In this document: piece after piece, positions 24,101 through 33,723 of the stretch
How positions within the stretch are numbered: position 1 is the first letter of the stretch
Layout: the number at the start of each line of letters is the position of its first letter
Origin: Chromobotia macracanthus
Lineage: Eukaryota; Chordata; Actinopteri; Cypriniformes; Botiidae
Assembly (NCBI GenBank): GCA_036877525.1
Contig: JAZGTH010000063.1
Coordinates: forward strand, 2,156,501 to 2,220,500
DNA length: 64,000 nucleotides
Reading direction: 5' to 3'
Made by a program: the position numbers and the translations under genes
Notes under the pieces: model-generated
The model's database searches: none
Told to the model about the DNA's origin: nothing
What the model saw: the letters and a program-made list of their open reading frames with translations, nothing else

Positions 24101-27100
24101 GTTTATTCACAGATCTGTTTTCTTGTTGTTTGTTCATGGAAGATTAAGCATAACTATTAATGTTCATACTTAAAAAACCTTCCACTCAGGTCATATCTAG
24201 GGACAGGAATATCTTAGAGACAATATACTGTATATCCATTTTCTATACATAAATACACTATCGCTAGAATTGCCTAATTATCTTGTGATCGCTCTTTGAT
24301 GTGTCTTTCTTTCTCTTGCAGGACTCCCTGACAGCTCCCCCACTCAGGCCCTCCCCACTGTGACCCCGCGCCGACCTGCCCAGCCGGGCCCCAGGCCCCC
24401 CAACCCTCCCAAAAACCCTCCCGGCCGCCCAGACCGGCCCCGCACCACTGACCGCCCAGATCACTATGGGCCGAACATCTGTGAGGGCAATTTTGACACG
24501 GTCACCATGCTCAGGGGAGAGATGTTTGTTTTTAAGGTGAGCTGGAGATGTTAGCTATCCATTGCTCTGAATTAACACATGCAAAACTGTTACGTTTGTG
24601 TCCACATGTACACATGTGTACAGCAACAGTGATGTAATGACTGGTGAATGCTACCATAAGATCTTCAGACACATACTGTGACGTATCGACTAACTGAGAA
24701 AGTAAGTGAGAGTCAAGCTTCTCATTCTGTGTGCGAGTGGTCAATTGAGACCCAGAGGAAAGTTTTATTTCTCAGATGTTGCTCTTTCATAGTTCAGGAG
24801 ATTTGATGGAGATCTTAGTTAAAGATCTCGTCAATGATTTTTCTTTTCTATGATCGAGCTGGGTCAAAAGAATGGTTTTTGCATTATAATAAAATTTCAG
24901 GGTTAAAAATTTTTAATTATTTTTTTCATTTGTTTTCTTTTTCGTATGTAAAGTTTCTTGTTTTTTCTGTTGGTTTTGTGGAGAAATACGACCTGGCCAT
25001 TGCTGACAGGTTTCGTGAGATTCACTGTGGATCTCTGAACCAGAGCAGGTCAGGCTGTGAAACAATAACACAGAGCAGTTCCAGGTGGAGACCTGACATG
25101 CAGGTGGAGACCGGGTGAGGTTGGCCTGCTCTCAATCAGGTCTTCCTATAAAAACCCTAGGACTGCTCTTTGTTTAAGTGGTGGAGCTCCATAAAGTGGA
25201 AAGAAAAGACTCTGCAGTCTGGAGTTGATCAGGAGATACATCTGACTTCATCTGTTTTTTTGCTGTGGTTTGCTGTTTTGTGGTCACGTAATGTCATGTG
25301 AAGGAAGTGTTCTCTGTGTTCTTAATTTCCCTCTTTTGGTCTGAAAAACGGGCCAGATCATGTATGGATGGAGCATTGTTTTACTGTAATCTTGCTGCAG
25401 AAAAAGTCTGAAAGCACAGAGAATCATACTTTAAATAAGAAAACCTGTGACAAGCAGTGCAGGTCAAATCATAGAGGCACATGGTGATTTTGTTTTTAAT
25501 GTTTTCGTTTTGTCGTGGGAAGTGTTTAAGGGAACCGTTATGAAGTAAGATGAAGTAAAGATCATTGCATTACTGCAGCTGACAATAGTCTATTAGATGT
25601 CAGATACTTTGCATTTTGAAAGCGAGGAAAACAAATACAGTGCTGAAGTGAGTCCACCCTGACCTGTTCCTCAGCACCTGCGATTCACAGTAATACAGTG
25701 ACAATGAAAAATCTGCCCATAATCAGACCTGTGGCTCTAACAATAAAACATTTGCGTTTCCAGAAGTCTTCTCACAGCATGCGGTGGGTTAGAGGCAGAT
25801 CAAACTGGAAACTCTTTATCACAGTTTGTTGGCAATTATTAACAGGGTTTAGCTGCAGCTGGTGTTCTTTAACTGGCCTCAGCGGTCAAACTGTCCATTA
25901 GTGAGTAGCAGTCAGAAACCCTCCAGTGCAGGACCACCCCCAGTTATCTGATTTTCACATGCATGAAGGACAATCGCAGGTTTGGGAAATAAAGTCTTTC
26001 CGCGTGCGCTGTGCAACACAATCCTGCCTGTTTCCTCGTGTGTTTCTGAGTGAGGTGTTCTGTGTGTGTGTGTGTGTGAGGAGTTGTTCTGGGGTGTGGA
26101 GGGAGACGGCAGGATAAATTTAGAGTGTGTTGGCTGCAGTTTTGACTCTGGTTTTAATTTGGGCTCCGTTTAAAATGTTCTGAAAGTTCTGGCCAAGGTC
26201 CAGAGCAGTGGAGGAGATTATAATACATACACACTGAAGTTGTTTGTGTCTGTGTGTGGATGTGTGTTTGTCGTCTGCAGCTGTACCCAATGTGGGATTT
26301 TTCATAAACACTAGGTTAGTTGGTTAGTTGGTTAGGTTTTTTGGACTATGAGTTGTATAGATTAATTCATGCTATACCATATTCATGCATAGCTTGGACA
26401 GTTTCATTGATTAGGTTTTTCAACTCTATTTTCAACTCTATGTATGAGCAGCGGCATTACTAATACATGCGTTTGAAGGCAGAAGTAATGAACAGAAGGT
26501 CTGAGTATGTTTACAGAGCAATAACTACATGTTACTTCCCGATACATTGTTTCCTGATTCTTCTTTAATCAAACACTTAAAGGGTAAAAGGACATTCAAA
26601 TTGTGTCATCATTTATGTCCTCGTCTTGTTCTTAACAGTGTTATTGTATGAAAAAAGAACAAGTGTCAAAATTCTTTAGTTTTTTTTTATAGTGTTCCAC
26701 AATCAAATGTAAGACAGGTTTGGAGTGACGTAAATGCAAGTAAATGATGAAATAAATAAATATCCCTTTAAAGTTAGTTCATGATTTGTGCAGGACAAGT
26801 TGTATGTCTTAAAGAACTACAACTGTGGCTTGGAGAATGTACAAATAAACCTGATTTCTTAATCTGGAGGAAAACCAGAAACCGCCTGATTCTGAGCAAT
26901 ACCGCGACTGCACACGATCCTCCACTGAGCTAGTTAATCTGAACACTGTTTGGATGGACATACATCACCACCAGCAGCATCTGTTCACTGATTGGTGTGT
27001 TTGTACCCCTCAGGGTCGCTGGTTCTGGAGAGTGAGAAGAAACAGAGTTCTGGATAATTACCCCATGCCTATTGGACACTTCTGGAGGGGCCTGCCGGGA

Positions 27101-30100
27101 GACATCGACGCCGCGTATGAAAGACATGATGGCCGCTTTGTGTTCTTCAAAGGTATTCCCCCCCAGCTCAGAACTATTATTGCTATATGCTTTTTGAAAA
27201 TTAATATGCGGAAGGTAAAGGCCATAAAAATATTCTACCCAGAGAGAGATCATTACCCAAAGAGCCTGTCGCATTACAAAGAGTCATTGATTTTGACATT
27301 TGTCATATAGTACAGGAAAAGTCCTCAGACAGACTGTCCAGAGCCTGATGGATTTTACAGGAGGTGTTTCAAAGACATTTTTTGTTACACTATAAGTTAC
27401 AGTAAAACTGTTAAAATTGGGAGGCAAAATTTGCAAAGGAGGCAAAACCGCAGCAGCTGTGTGAACGGAAACCGAACCCCTGCTTAAACTACAGTGAGAT
27501 GTCCCCCACTGGTTAAACAGATCAACAGCCATCACTTCTGAAACTGACAATGGTTAACTGCTTACTGGAGATATCTTGTACCCTTTGTGTGCCTACATTA
27601 AAACACACACCGTTAACTGTGTGCATGTGCTGCACTTTAAGAAAGCTGGCTCTCGTAGCAAAATGTGTATGGGGCAGGTGATGTCATCAGTAGGGCCCTT
27701 TCATATTTGGATTTCTGCCCCTGCAGTAGAAAGCAGGAGACGAGACTCTCGGGTGCAACATCTGTTCTTTGTGAGGCGAGGTCCATTGCGTCAGCTAGCG
27801 GTGCTACAAATGTGAAGAGCAGAGGCTGGACTTGGACACGGGCCTGTTGAATTAAAGCTAGTCCGTGAGGATGGTGCCTCTGTGTCTGCCACACTGTAAC
27901 ATCATCAGAACTGAAGCTGGTCCTAACATTTCTGTAACGGCTCGCTGCAATGCTGTGTCGTCACTGTGACTGCCAAAATGTGGGATCAGAACCAAACCCA
28001 CCCTGTTGATACATCAGTGTTGTGTTGTTATGCACTTATTGGTGTTTTGAAGAGAATCAAAACACAAATCTGTAATGGTGGGGACTAGGTGGGGAAAGCC
28101 CCTGTAGATGCCCTTATGAAAATGAACTGTGGTTTTATTATAGTAAAAGTGTAGTGAGCATGGTTTTATTACAGGAAAAGTGTAGTGAGCATGGTTTTAT
28201 TACAGGAAAAGTGTAGTGAGCATGGTTTTATTATAGTAAAAGTGTAGTGAGCATGGTTTTATTATAGTTAAAGTGTAGTGAGCATGGTTTTATTATAGTT
28301 AAAGTGTAGTGAGCATGGTTTTATTATAGTTAAAGTGTAGTGAACATGTTTTTTTTTATAGTAAAAGTGTAGTGAGCATGGTTTTTGGCGCATGATTAAC
28401 ATTGGTATAACCACAGTTACTTCAAATATTATGATTAACTATAGTTTACTACACCATGGTTTACTACTATGGTAACTATGGTTAGCAACGCCATGGATAA
28501 TTTGTCGTTACCATGGTTTAACTATAATAACCATGGTTTTGGTTTAAACTGTATTAAAACCATGTTGTCGTTTTCATGAGGGTAGACCATAAAACCCTGT
28601 TAACCACTTATTGCTGTTGTTTCCCTCTTTAGCTTCTGCTACTCATCACTGTTCACAGCCTCTGTGCTCTTTTTTATCTTTTTTATGCTTTCTAGTGGTT
28701 ACCTAGAAATACAGTCTCATACAGTCCAGTTACATTACTGCATTTTACACAATATTTATTCAAACTTTACTCCAGCAGAAAAAGTTTATTATGTATTGAC
28801 TAAGTATGTGTCTGTGTCTGTACAGTATGTATGTATGTGCAGTATGTGTAGTATGTACAGTATGTATGTATATATGCATGTTTGTATGTACAGTATGTGT
28901 GTGTGTGTGTGTGTGTGCGTTCACAGTATGTGTGTTCAGTATGTTTATTTGTATGCTTTGATTACACTTAAATATCTAAATATCTTAATTGGTCTGGGCG
29001 ATATATTCATCTATAAATTCTCTATTTCTCTGTGATCTTCCTGTAGGAAATCAGTACTGGTTGTTCAGGGAAGCCAATCTGGAGGCAGGTTACCCTCAGG
29101 ATCTGATGTACTACGGCAGAGATATCCCATATGACAAGATAGAAACGGCCATCTGGTGGGAACCGTCCGGATTCACTTACTTCTTCAAAGGAGACTGGTG
29201 AGCGGATAGTGCTCTTCTTCACTGGCTCTATTTACTCCGGGTATCAGCTTCTGTGTTGAGTGATCTGACCACAAGTGTTCAGCTGAGACAGACTGCTGTG
29301 TACCCTGATAGTACCGTGTCTCAGATACTTCTCCAGTGACCTCTCAAGATTAGATTTTGTGTAGGGGGGAGGGTGTCTGATTTCTCTACATGCAGGTCAT
29401 AGCTTCACAACAATGCAAAAGTGATTTAATTGATTAAATCAAGACATTAACACCTGCATTTAGTGCGGCCCACTGAAATGGATGTTAACAGCTGATGTAA
29501 GTGTCTGTTAAAATGGCTGCGGGAAGTGCCTGCAGAAGGATTTCTGTTAAACTGTGTTTTTAAATGACAGGTACTGGCGCTTTAATGAACAATTGCGAGC
29601 TGCGGATCAGGACTACCCGAAACCAATCAGTGTGTGGGGCACTTCTGTACCGTCTTCTCCCAAAGGAGCTTTTCTCAGTGATGATGGAGGTGAGTCAATG
29701 CTTGCCGTCTTAATGCACAGGGTGGGTGTGGGAGGAGCCCACAGATTCATCAGACAATGAGTAAAAGAGAATGATTGAAAGTGATGGGCGAAATGGATCT
29801 GAGAAAATCAGCAGACGTTATGAGAAGCTTGTTCTGGTTTGGTAAAGCTGTATTTACAACATCTGTGGCAGAGCTGCGAAATAACAAAATTATATTTCCA
29901 GTCATGCATTTATTAAAGAACTGTTTGGGGCGTAGCTTTCTGTTAAATGTTTCTGTTATGTTTTTGTTAAAGCACTTACATTAATTCTTCCTTTACAAAA
30001 ATATCTGAGTGTTCCTGTAGCTCAGTTGGTAGAGCATTGTGCTAACAGCATAAAGGTTGTGAGTCTGATTTCCAGGGAACACACACTGATAAAATGGATC

Positions 30101-31825
30101 ATTTTAATGCACTGTACGTTGCTTCGGATAAAAGCATCTGCCAAATGCATGAATGTAAATATACCTGCCATGGTCATGGCAGGAAATATTAGCAACACTA
30201 AAATGTGGTGTACAAAACTGCATTTATTTTTTTACCAGACAAGGTTTGTAAGCAATGTTACCACACACTTTCCAAAGTGCTGTTGTTTATTCCACTTCCA
30301 TTGTACTGTACGTGCATCACTGTAAACTGTTCTTGTATGTTTTTACAAACTGAGAGACGAGTCAAAATTTGTGTGTGGATATTCCAGGTAGAGTGTGTCA
30401 GACAGCTGCAAAATGTTTTCCGATGTTGAAGCTAAACTAATTGATGTCATCTTTTCCATTTTGTCAGTCTGTGCAGTAATGAACAGATGAGTTAAATGAG
30501 TTTTTAAGAGATGTTATTTGTCTCACATAGACAGACCTTTGACTAAAGGTTTGGTGCACATTGTAACTTATTCTGGCCGAGAACCGCCCACTTACTGCAG
30601 ACAGGAAAGACACTGTCTGACTGACATATGAGACCAAAGTCTGTTTTGTTTTTAAGTGTCATTTAGGAATGGGCTCATCTAAAATAGATTATACAACAAT
30701 AATAGACCAGGAAACAAGGCTGAATGTACAGTTTTTCTTATGAATATTGAGTTTTTTGCTGCTAAACGCCTCAAAACAAAAAACAGAAAAGGGTTTGATG
30801 CGACCCCAGCTAACAATTTTAAGTAAAAACATTTCCAGAACATTTCCATTGAGTAGCAAAAAATATTATTTTAAAAGTTTTTGGAATGTTTAATGGATAT
30901 AAGAAAGTTATTCAAACATTTTTTTAATTCTGAAATGTTCCCTTAACTTCCTTAACATTATTGATACATGATATAACAATAAAAATAGTTATACTAAAGT
31001 TACTGTAAAATGTTTTTGATAACTTTGAGAGAACTTTTAGTCATTAGTTGATGTTCTGAGAACGTTCCCTGTTAGCTGGGATAAACCTGACTAACTTTGC
31101 CATATCAAATGATTTTTAAATTCTTCAAAGCATGTAGTATCAACGCTGTATCTTTAAACACAACTTTGTTCTCAGGTGTACTTATAAATGCTGTGTGTGC
31201 TCTTGCTTTGGGAAGTTTCAGAGAGTCAGTCAGTCAGAAAGTGTTTTCCAGTGTGTGCATCGGACAGTCAGTGGCTGTGCTGTCTGAAAGTTTAAAAGCA
31301 TTAATACAATAATAAACTCCTCATCCCTGTTCTGTTCTTCACACAGCGTATACTTACTTCTACAAAGGTACAAAGTACTGGAAATTTGACAACCACAGAA
31401 TGAAGAGTGAGCCGGGTTATCCAAAGTCCATTCTCAGAGACTTCATGGGCTGTAACGTGGACCTCGATCCCGACAGAGACACTGATGTGGACCCGGGACG
31501 CAAGTGGCCCGAACGGCCACCCTTTAACCCTGATGCCGGGCGAGACAAAGACAAGGAGGAGAAAGAGAAGGAGAAGGAGAAAGAGAGAGACGACAAAAAC
31601 GACGTGGACTACAAAGACGAAACCGAAGAGAAAACCAATGAGGTGGACGTGGTTCTGAAGATAGATGAGACGGAGCGCACCATGAACATCGTCATGGTGA
31701 CGGTACCTCTGGTCCTGGTGCTGTGCATCTTGGGATTGATCTACGCCATCATTAACACACTGCAGAGGAAAGGAACACCGAAGTATTTAGTGCACTGCAG
31801 ACGCTCGCTGCAGGACTGGGTTTGA
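12025..31825 (+). CDS. mmp15: Membrane-type matrix metalloproteinase 15 (MT2-MMP), complete
   Basis: Ten plus-strand exons: 12025-12144, 20163-20311, 21063-21185, 21330-21637, 23344-23505, 24322-24536, 27014-27152, 29047-29197, 29571-29689, 31347-31825. All junctions are GT-AG and all phases agree: 1965 nt, 654 residues plus TGA (human MMP15 669). It is a zinc endopeptidase anchored in the plasma membrane that cuts extracellular matrix and can activate other MMPs. Order: signal peptide; prodomain with cysteine switch PRCGVPD (95-101); furin site RRKR (112-115); catalytic domain with HELGHALGLEH (243-253) and Met-turn Met261; Pro/Arg hinge (289-335); hemopexin domain closed by Cys341 and Cys531; charged stalk; membrane helix (609-631); 23-residue tail ending DWV. 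Hinge TVTPRRP, the TERPDxYGPNIC-like junction and the tail favour MMP15 over MMP14, MMP16 or MMP24, as does synteny with ADGRG genes. Which teleost duplicate (mmp15a or mmp15b) is undecided. Confidence 0.97.
12190..13498. repeat. 44-bp minisatellite in mmp15 intron 1
   Basis: About 28 head-to-tail copies of a 44-base unit containing GATCTGAAGCAAACAT, MCAGAAAACATCTTCTG and CATCACARACT. Copies differ at a few fixed positions (CATACAG or CATCCAG, CACAAACT or CACAGACT, GCATCAC or GCACCAC). One copy near 13200 is short. A degraded leading copy can be seen from 12190, only about 45 bases after the exon 1 donor. Each unit has the heptamer GCAAACA, which resembles a forkhead-factor core. Confidence 0.96.
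16358..16627. mobile_element. Short non-autonomous DNA element with inverted ends
   Basis: The left end reads GCTGCAATCCATACCTTT and the right end, reverse-complemented, reads AAAGCTGCAATCTGTAACTTT, so the about 270-bp segment has imperfect terminal inverted repeats. There is no transposase frame inside. A related terminus occurs at about 5585-5615. Confidence 0.7.
17567..17582. repeat. (CA)n microsatellite
   Basis: A short CA run in mmp15 intron 1, followed by a variant ATACACAAAG. A second CA-rich tract lies near 17988-18003. Confidence 0.9.
18225..18400. mobile_element. Degraded short TIR element
   Basis: Internal blocks TACTCACGTCATGTTG and, at the other end, TTGACATGAGAGTGAGTAATAA are inverted matches to each other and resemble the inner ends of the element at 48253-48480 (CCCTCATGTCACTCCAAACC). 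The outermost ends are worn away. Confidence 0.5.
18464..18580 (+). repeat. tRNA-derived SINE, plus strand, diverged
   Basis: ATGGCTCACCTGGTAGAACAT is an A-box-like head and GGTCATCGGTTCTACTCCC a B-box-like region, followed by TAAATGCCCTGTGAGTCACTTT, a weak match to the usual tail. It lies in mmp15 intron 1. Confidence 0.6.
20163..20311 (+). CDS. mmp15: mmp15 exon 2: prodomain helices
   Basis: Codes residues 41-89 and two bases of codon 90. It opens with WLRLYGYLPQ, the characteristic start of the membrane-type MMP propeptide, preceded by a long pyrimidine tract and AG. A later MSTMRSAQIL block is also typical. Ends in phase 2 at GTATGA. Confidence 0.97.
21063..21185 (+). CDS. mmp15: mmp15 exon 3: cysteine switch and furin site
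   Basis: Codes residues 91-130 plus shared codons. Cys97 in PRCGVPD coordinates the catalytic zinc in the latent form. RRKR at 112-115 is a furin recognition sequence, so the mature enzyme should begin at Tyr116 (YALTG), as in other membrane-type MMPs. Intracellular activation in the secretory pathway is therefore expected. Confidence 0.97.
21330..21637 (+). CDS. mmp15: mmp15 exon 4: first part of catalytic domain
   Basis: Codes residues 132-233. It includes the structural zinc and calcium region (FASGFHGDSSPFDG, then GGFLAHAYFPGPG and GDTHFDSDEPW) with the expected His and Asp ligands. The insertion between PFFEVKYGRRKEPD and IMIFF corresponds to the MT-loop found only in membrane-type MMPs. 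Confidence 0.97.
21638..23343. other. mmp15: mmp15 intron 4
   Basis: AT-rich intron of 1.7 kb with no recognised repeat or exon. It ends with a pyrimidine-rich CTGTCCTCACAG acceptor. Confidence 0.6.
23344..23505 (+). CDS. mmp15: mmp15 exon 5: zinc-binding active site
   Basis: Codes residues 235-287. HELGHALGLEH supplies zinc ligands His243, His247 and His253 and the catalytic Glu244; AIMAPFYQW holds the Met-turn at Met261. All catalytic residues are intact. LPEDDLRGVQQIYG ends the catalytic domain. Confidence 0.98.
24322..24536 (+). CDS. mmp15: mmp15 exon 6: hinge and start of hemopexin domain
   Basis: Codes residues 289-359. Residues 299-335 form a Pro/Arg-rich hinge that matches MMP15 in style (TVTPRRP, PRPPNPP). 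YGPNIC follows; Cys341 is the first hemopexin cysteine. The exon is noticeably GC-rich compared with its introns. Confidence 0.96.
24537..27013. other. mmp15: mmp15 intron 6
   Basis: A 2.5-kb intron. It carries a GT microsatellite (26061-26076) and a short TIR element (26578-26771). Nothing else recognised. Confidence 0.6.
26578..26771. mobile_element. Short non-autonomous TIR element
   Basis: The left end reads TTAAAGGGTAAAAGGACATT and the right end TATCCCTTTAA, inverted. Internal blocks (TGTCATCATTTATG on the left, GTTTGGAGTGACGTAAATG on the right) match the abundant fish element also seen at 48253-48480. About 194 bp, without coding capacity. Confidence 0.75.
27014..27152 (+). CDS. mmp15: mmp15 exon 7: hemopexin repeat 1-2
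   Basis: Codes residues 360-405. RWFWRVRRNRVLDNYPMPIG and FWRGLPGDIDAAYER are close to MMP15 of mammals. Hemopexin blades mediate dimerisation and substrate contact in membrane-type MMPs. Confidence 0.97.
28130..28388. repeat. 31-bp tandem repeat, about eight copies
   Basis: The unit is 31 bases, containing TGGTTTTATTATAG and AAAAGTGTAGTGAGCA; copies start near 28130, 28161, 28192, 28223, 28254, 28285, 28316 and 28347, with a partial ninth. The middle positions differ (ATAGTAAAA, ACAGGAAAA, ATAGTTAAA), which shows recent local expansion. It is in mmp15 intron 7. Confidence 0.95.
28430..28570. repeat. Cluster of ACCATGGT-type palindromic motifs
   Basis: ACCATGGTTTACTAC, ACTATGGTTAG, GCCATGGAT, TTACCATGGTTTAAC and AACCATGGTTTTGG follow one another within about 140 bases, many separated by mutually complementary words. 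It looks like a worn palindromic repeat next to the 31-bp array. Confidence 0.6.
28896..28918. repeat. (TG)n microsatellite
   Basis: Pure TG run ending in GCG, preceded by many GTAT/GTAC steps from about 28800. Confidence 0.92.
29047..29197 (+). CDS. mmp15: mmp15 exon 8: hemopexin repeat
   Basis: Codes residues 407-455. YWLFREANLEAGYP and YDKIETAIWWEPSG are standard hemopexin-blade sequences. Ends in phase 2 within the Trp456 codon. Confidence 0.97.
29571..29689 (+). CDS. mmp15: mmp15 exon 9: hemopexin repeat
   Basis: Codes residues 457-495. YWRFNEQLRAADQDYPKPIS and SPKGAFLSDDG match the third and fourth blades of membrane-type MMPs. Ends in phase 1 at GTGAGT. Confidence 0.97.
30011..30160 (+). 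repeat. tRNA-derived SINE, plus strand, best preserved copy
   Basis: The head GTTCCTGTAGCTCAGTTGGT, then AGAGCATTG, is a tRNA A-box region; GGTTGTGAGTCTGATTTCC is a B-box-like region; the tail GGATAAAAGCATCTGCCAAATG then AATGTAAAT is the typical conserved 3' end of this fish SINE class. It is not a tRNA gene because the halves do not fold into a full cloverleaf. Confidence 0.88.
30805..31080. mobile_element. Non-autonomous TIR element with CCCAGCTAACA ends
   Basis: The left end CCCAGCTAACA and right end TGTTAGCTGGG are perfect 11-bp inverted repeats 276 bases apart. The inside is AT-rich, with GAACRTTCC words and no coding frame. A diverged relative lies at about 56440-56650. Confidence 0.82.
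31347..31825 (+). CDS. mmp15: mmp15 exon 10: last blade, stalk, membrane anchor, tail
   Basis: Codes residues 497-654 and the TGA. The last blade ends at Cys531 in FMGC. Residues 532-607 are a very charged stalk, with a Lys/Glu run at 563-576. The helix at 609-631 (IVMVTVPLVLVLCILGLIYAI) anchors the protein, followed by a tail with Cys646 (a likely palmitoylation site, as known for MMP14) and the end SLQDWV. Confidence 0.97.
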
Positions 31826-33673
31826 CCTCTGACCTCTGATCCTTACCCTGTCCTGCTCTTTCATTTCATACACCCGAAAACTATTTGCACACATAAAACA
31901 CAACATAAACACACGTTTAGCTCACTCTTCTCTTCATTTTCCCATGGTGCTCTCCTAACATGTTGATTAGTCTATTTATGTCAGAAAGTTTGCACATTGA
32001 TTTTGTTCTGTTTTCTTATTCATAAACTTTCATTTTCTTTTGATTCGTTTGTGGGTTTTTTCTGCATTTCTCTTGTTTGAGGTGTAACATTTAGACATAT
32101 AGATCACCAATCAAAGTGTAAAAGACAAACAGACTGCAGGAGATGCTGAAAATCCTGCAGAACAAAATGAGCAATCTCCAGTACAATATTCTTATTCGTG
32201 TCTTTGGACTGTAGCTGAAATGTTTTAGTGATTGAGCAAATCAGAATATATGAGGATATTTAAATCATATAACTTGTTGATCATATGTCAATATTAGTAT
32301 ATATCAATATACAGTAGGGTCCAAAACTTTGAGGCTACGTGTGAAATTCTTTTGTTTTGTATTATTTCATTTTTAATACAAATGATCATATTAGTATAAG
32401 AGTTAAAAGTCTATTTAAAATGAACCTGATTTTGAGAGTTTTAAGAATCTGTTATGTCCCTGTTTTGCTTTAATGACGACAAACACTTGAGTTGCCTGAA
32501 CTCCACACATTCCAAATAGTGTTTTCTGTGTTTTAAAAGAAGCAAGGAAATAATAATCACAAATTGCTTTACATCTGATGACCTATAATTGTTGAAATTC
32601 CTGCATCTTGTTTATGTCATAACTGAAATTCTTCTAATCCTAAAATTGTTTATCTCCAGGTATTCTTAAGAAAAAGGTTTTGCAGTGTGATTTCAGATTT
32701 TTGGACCCCACTGTTTATTAACTGATGTCACTCATCCAAGTTACTGGAGAATGTCAAATCAAGCAATTCAAGAAGCTGGAACTAGTTATCCAACCAGTTA
32801 ACAAGTCCAGTTGCCCTGGACTGAGTTTGACATAAAACATCATAGCTCTTTTATTTCAACATCATAATATAGGGACTTTCCTCTGGATTTAGCTTACCTA
32901 GTATGATCATAACAGAAATCACATTTTATTGCCTCTTGTTTTAACAGTGCCTTGGTCCTGCCAGCCAAACACGTTTTATGTGGTTTTGTCCATATTTGTA
33001 GACTGGCTCCGACCTCTTTTCCTCTAGTGTGTCTGTATCTCCCAGCAGTCCAGTACTGATTGTTATGTTTTACTGGAGTGTAAAATTTGAGGTGCTGTAT
33101 TCAAATGGCAGCATTCAAGAAACTTCAAGCATTGAAGGTTGAGGAATCTCTCACTTTTGCTGGTGTAGCAGCCGCTTGCTGCTTGAGTGTATATTTATAT
33201 AATAGCTTTATTCAGTCAAATGAATATATATATATATTCATATAAGAGCTATAAAACACATACCGCTACGTGCACCAATTTAAAACTCAATAAAATACAC
33301 TCCGGTTAGCTTCTCAGGGCCCAATTATGAATAAAAACCCTGAGACGGGGCCAGTTGTTGCCTTCATGTTGGGAGTGTTAGATAATCCTCTCATTTTAAA
33401 AACAGCAGGGGGATTAAACACATGGCCAGAATTTTCCCAACCCAAATCTCTCTCTACCACAGAAATACGACTCTCGCAGACAGAGAAGAGATGGTCAGGA
33501 CAAGAATAAAGAGTCAGAAACAACTGGTTGAGCTCAGACGGATGGATGAAGACAGAAACTTGATCTAAGTCTTTGCACGAGGGCTTACTGGGTGTTTGAG
33601 CAGGTCTGGGTGATGGGAAAGATTTTAGGAGTGGGGGGAATAAACAGGCAAGGGTTCGAGTTAACCCACTGTG

Positions 33674-33723
<50 letters not shown>

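Larger units (their letters stand above)
27153..29046. other. mmp15: mmp15 intron 7
   Basis: Holds a 31-bp tandem repeat (28130-28388), a run of ACCATGGT-type palindromes (28430-28570) and GT/GTAT-rich tracts (28795-28960). No exon recognised in the remainder. Confidence 0.65.
29690..31346. other. mmp15: mmp15 intron 9
   Basis: Contains a well preserved tRNA-derived SINE (30011-30160) and a TIR element (30805-31080). The rest is unremarkable. Confidence 0.65.

Noticed and set aside
30011..30160. Functional tRNA gene
   Set aside because: A and B boxes are present, but the acceptor and anticodon stems do not pair and a SINE tail follows.
31407..31658. 83-codon plus-strand frame rich in Arg/Lys
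   Set aside because: It overlaps mmp15 exon 10 in another frame; the purine-rich stalk codons keep it open.
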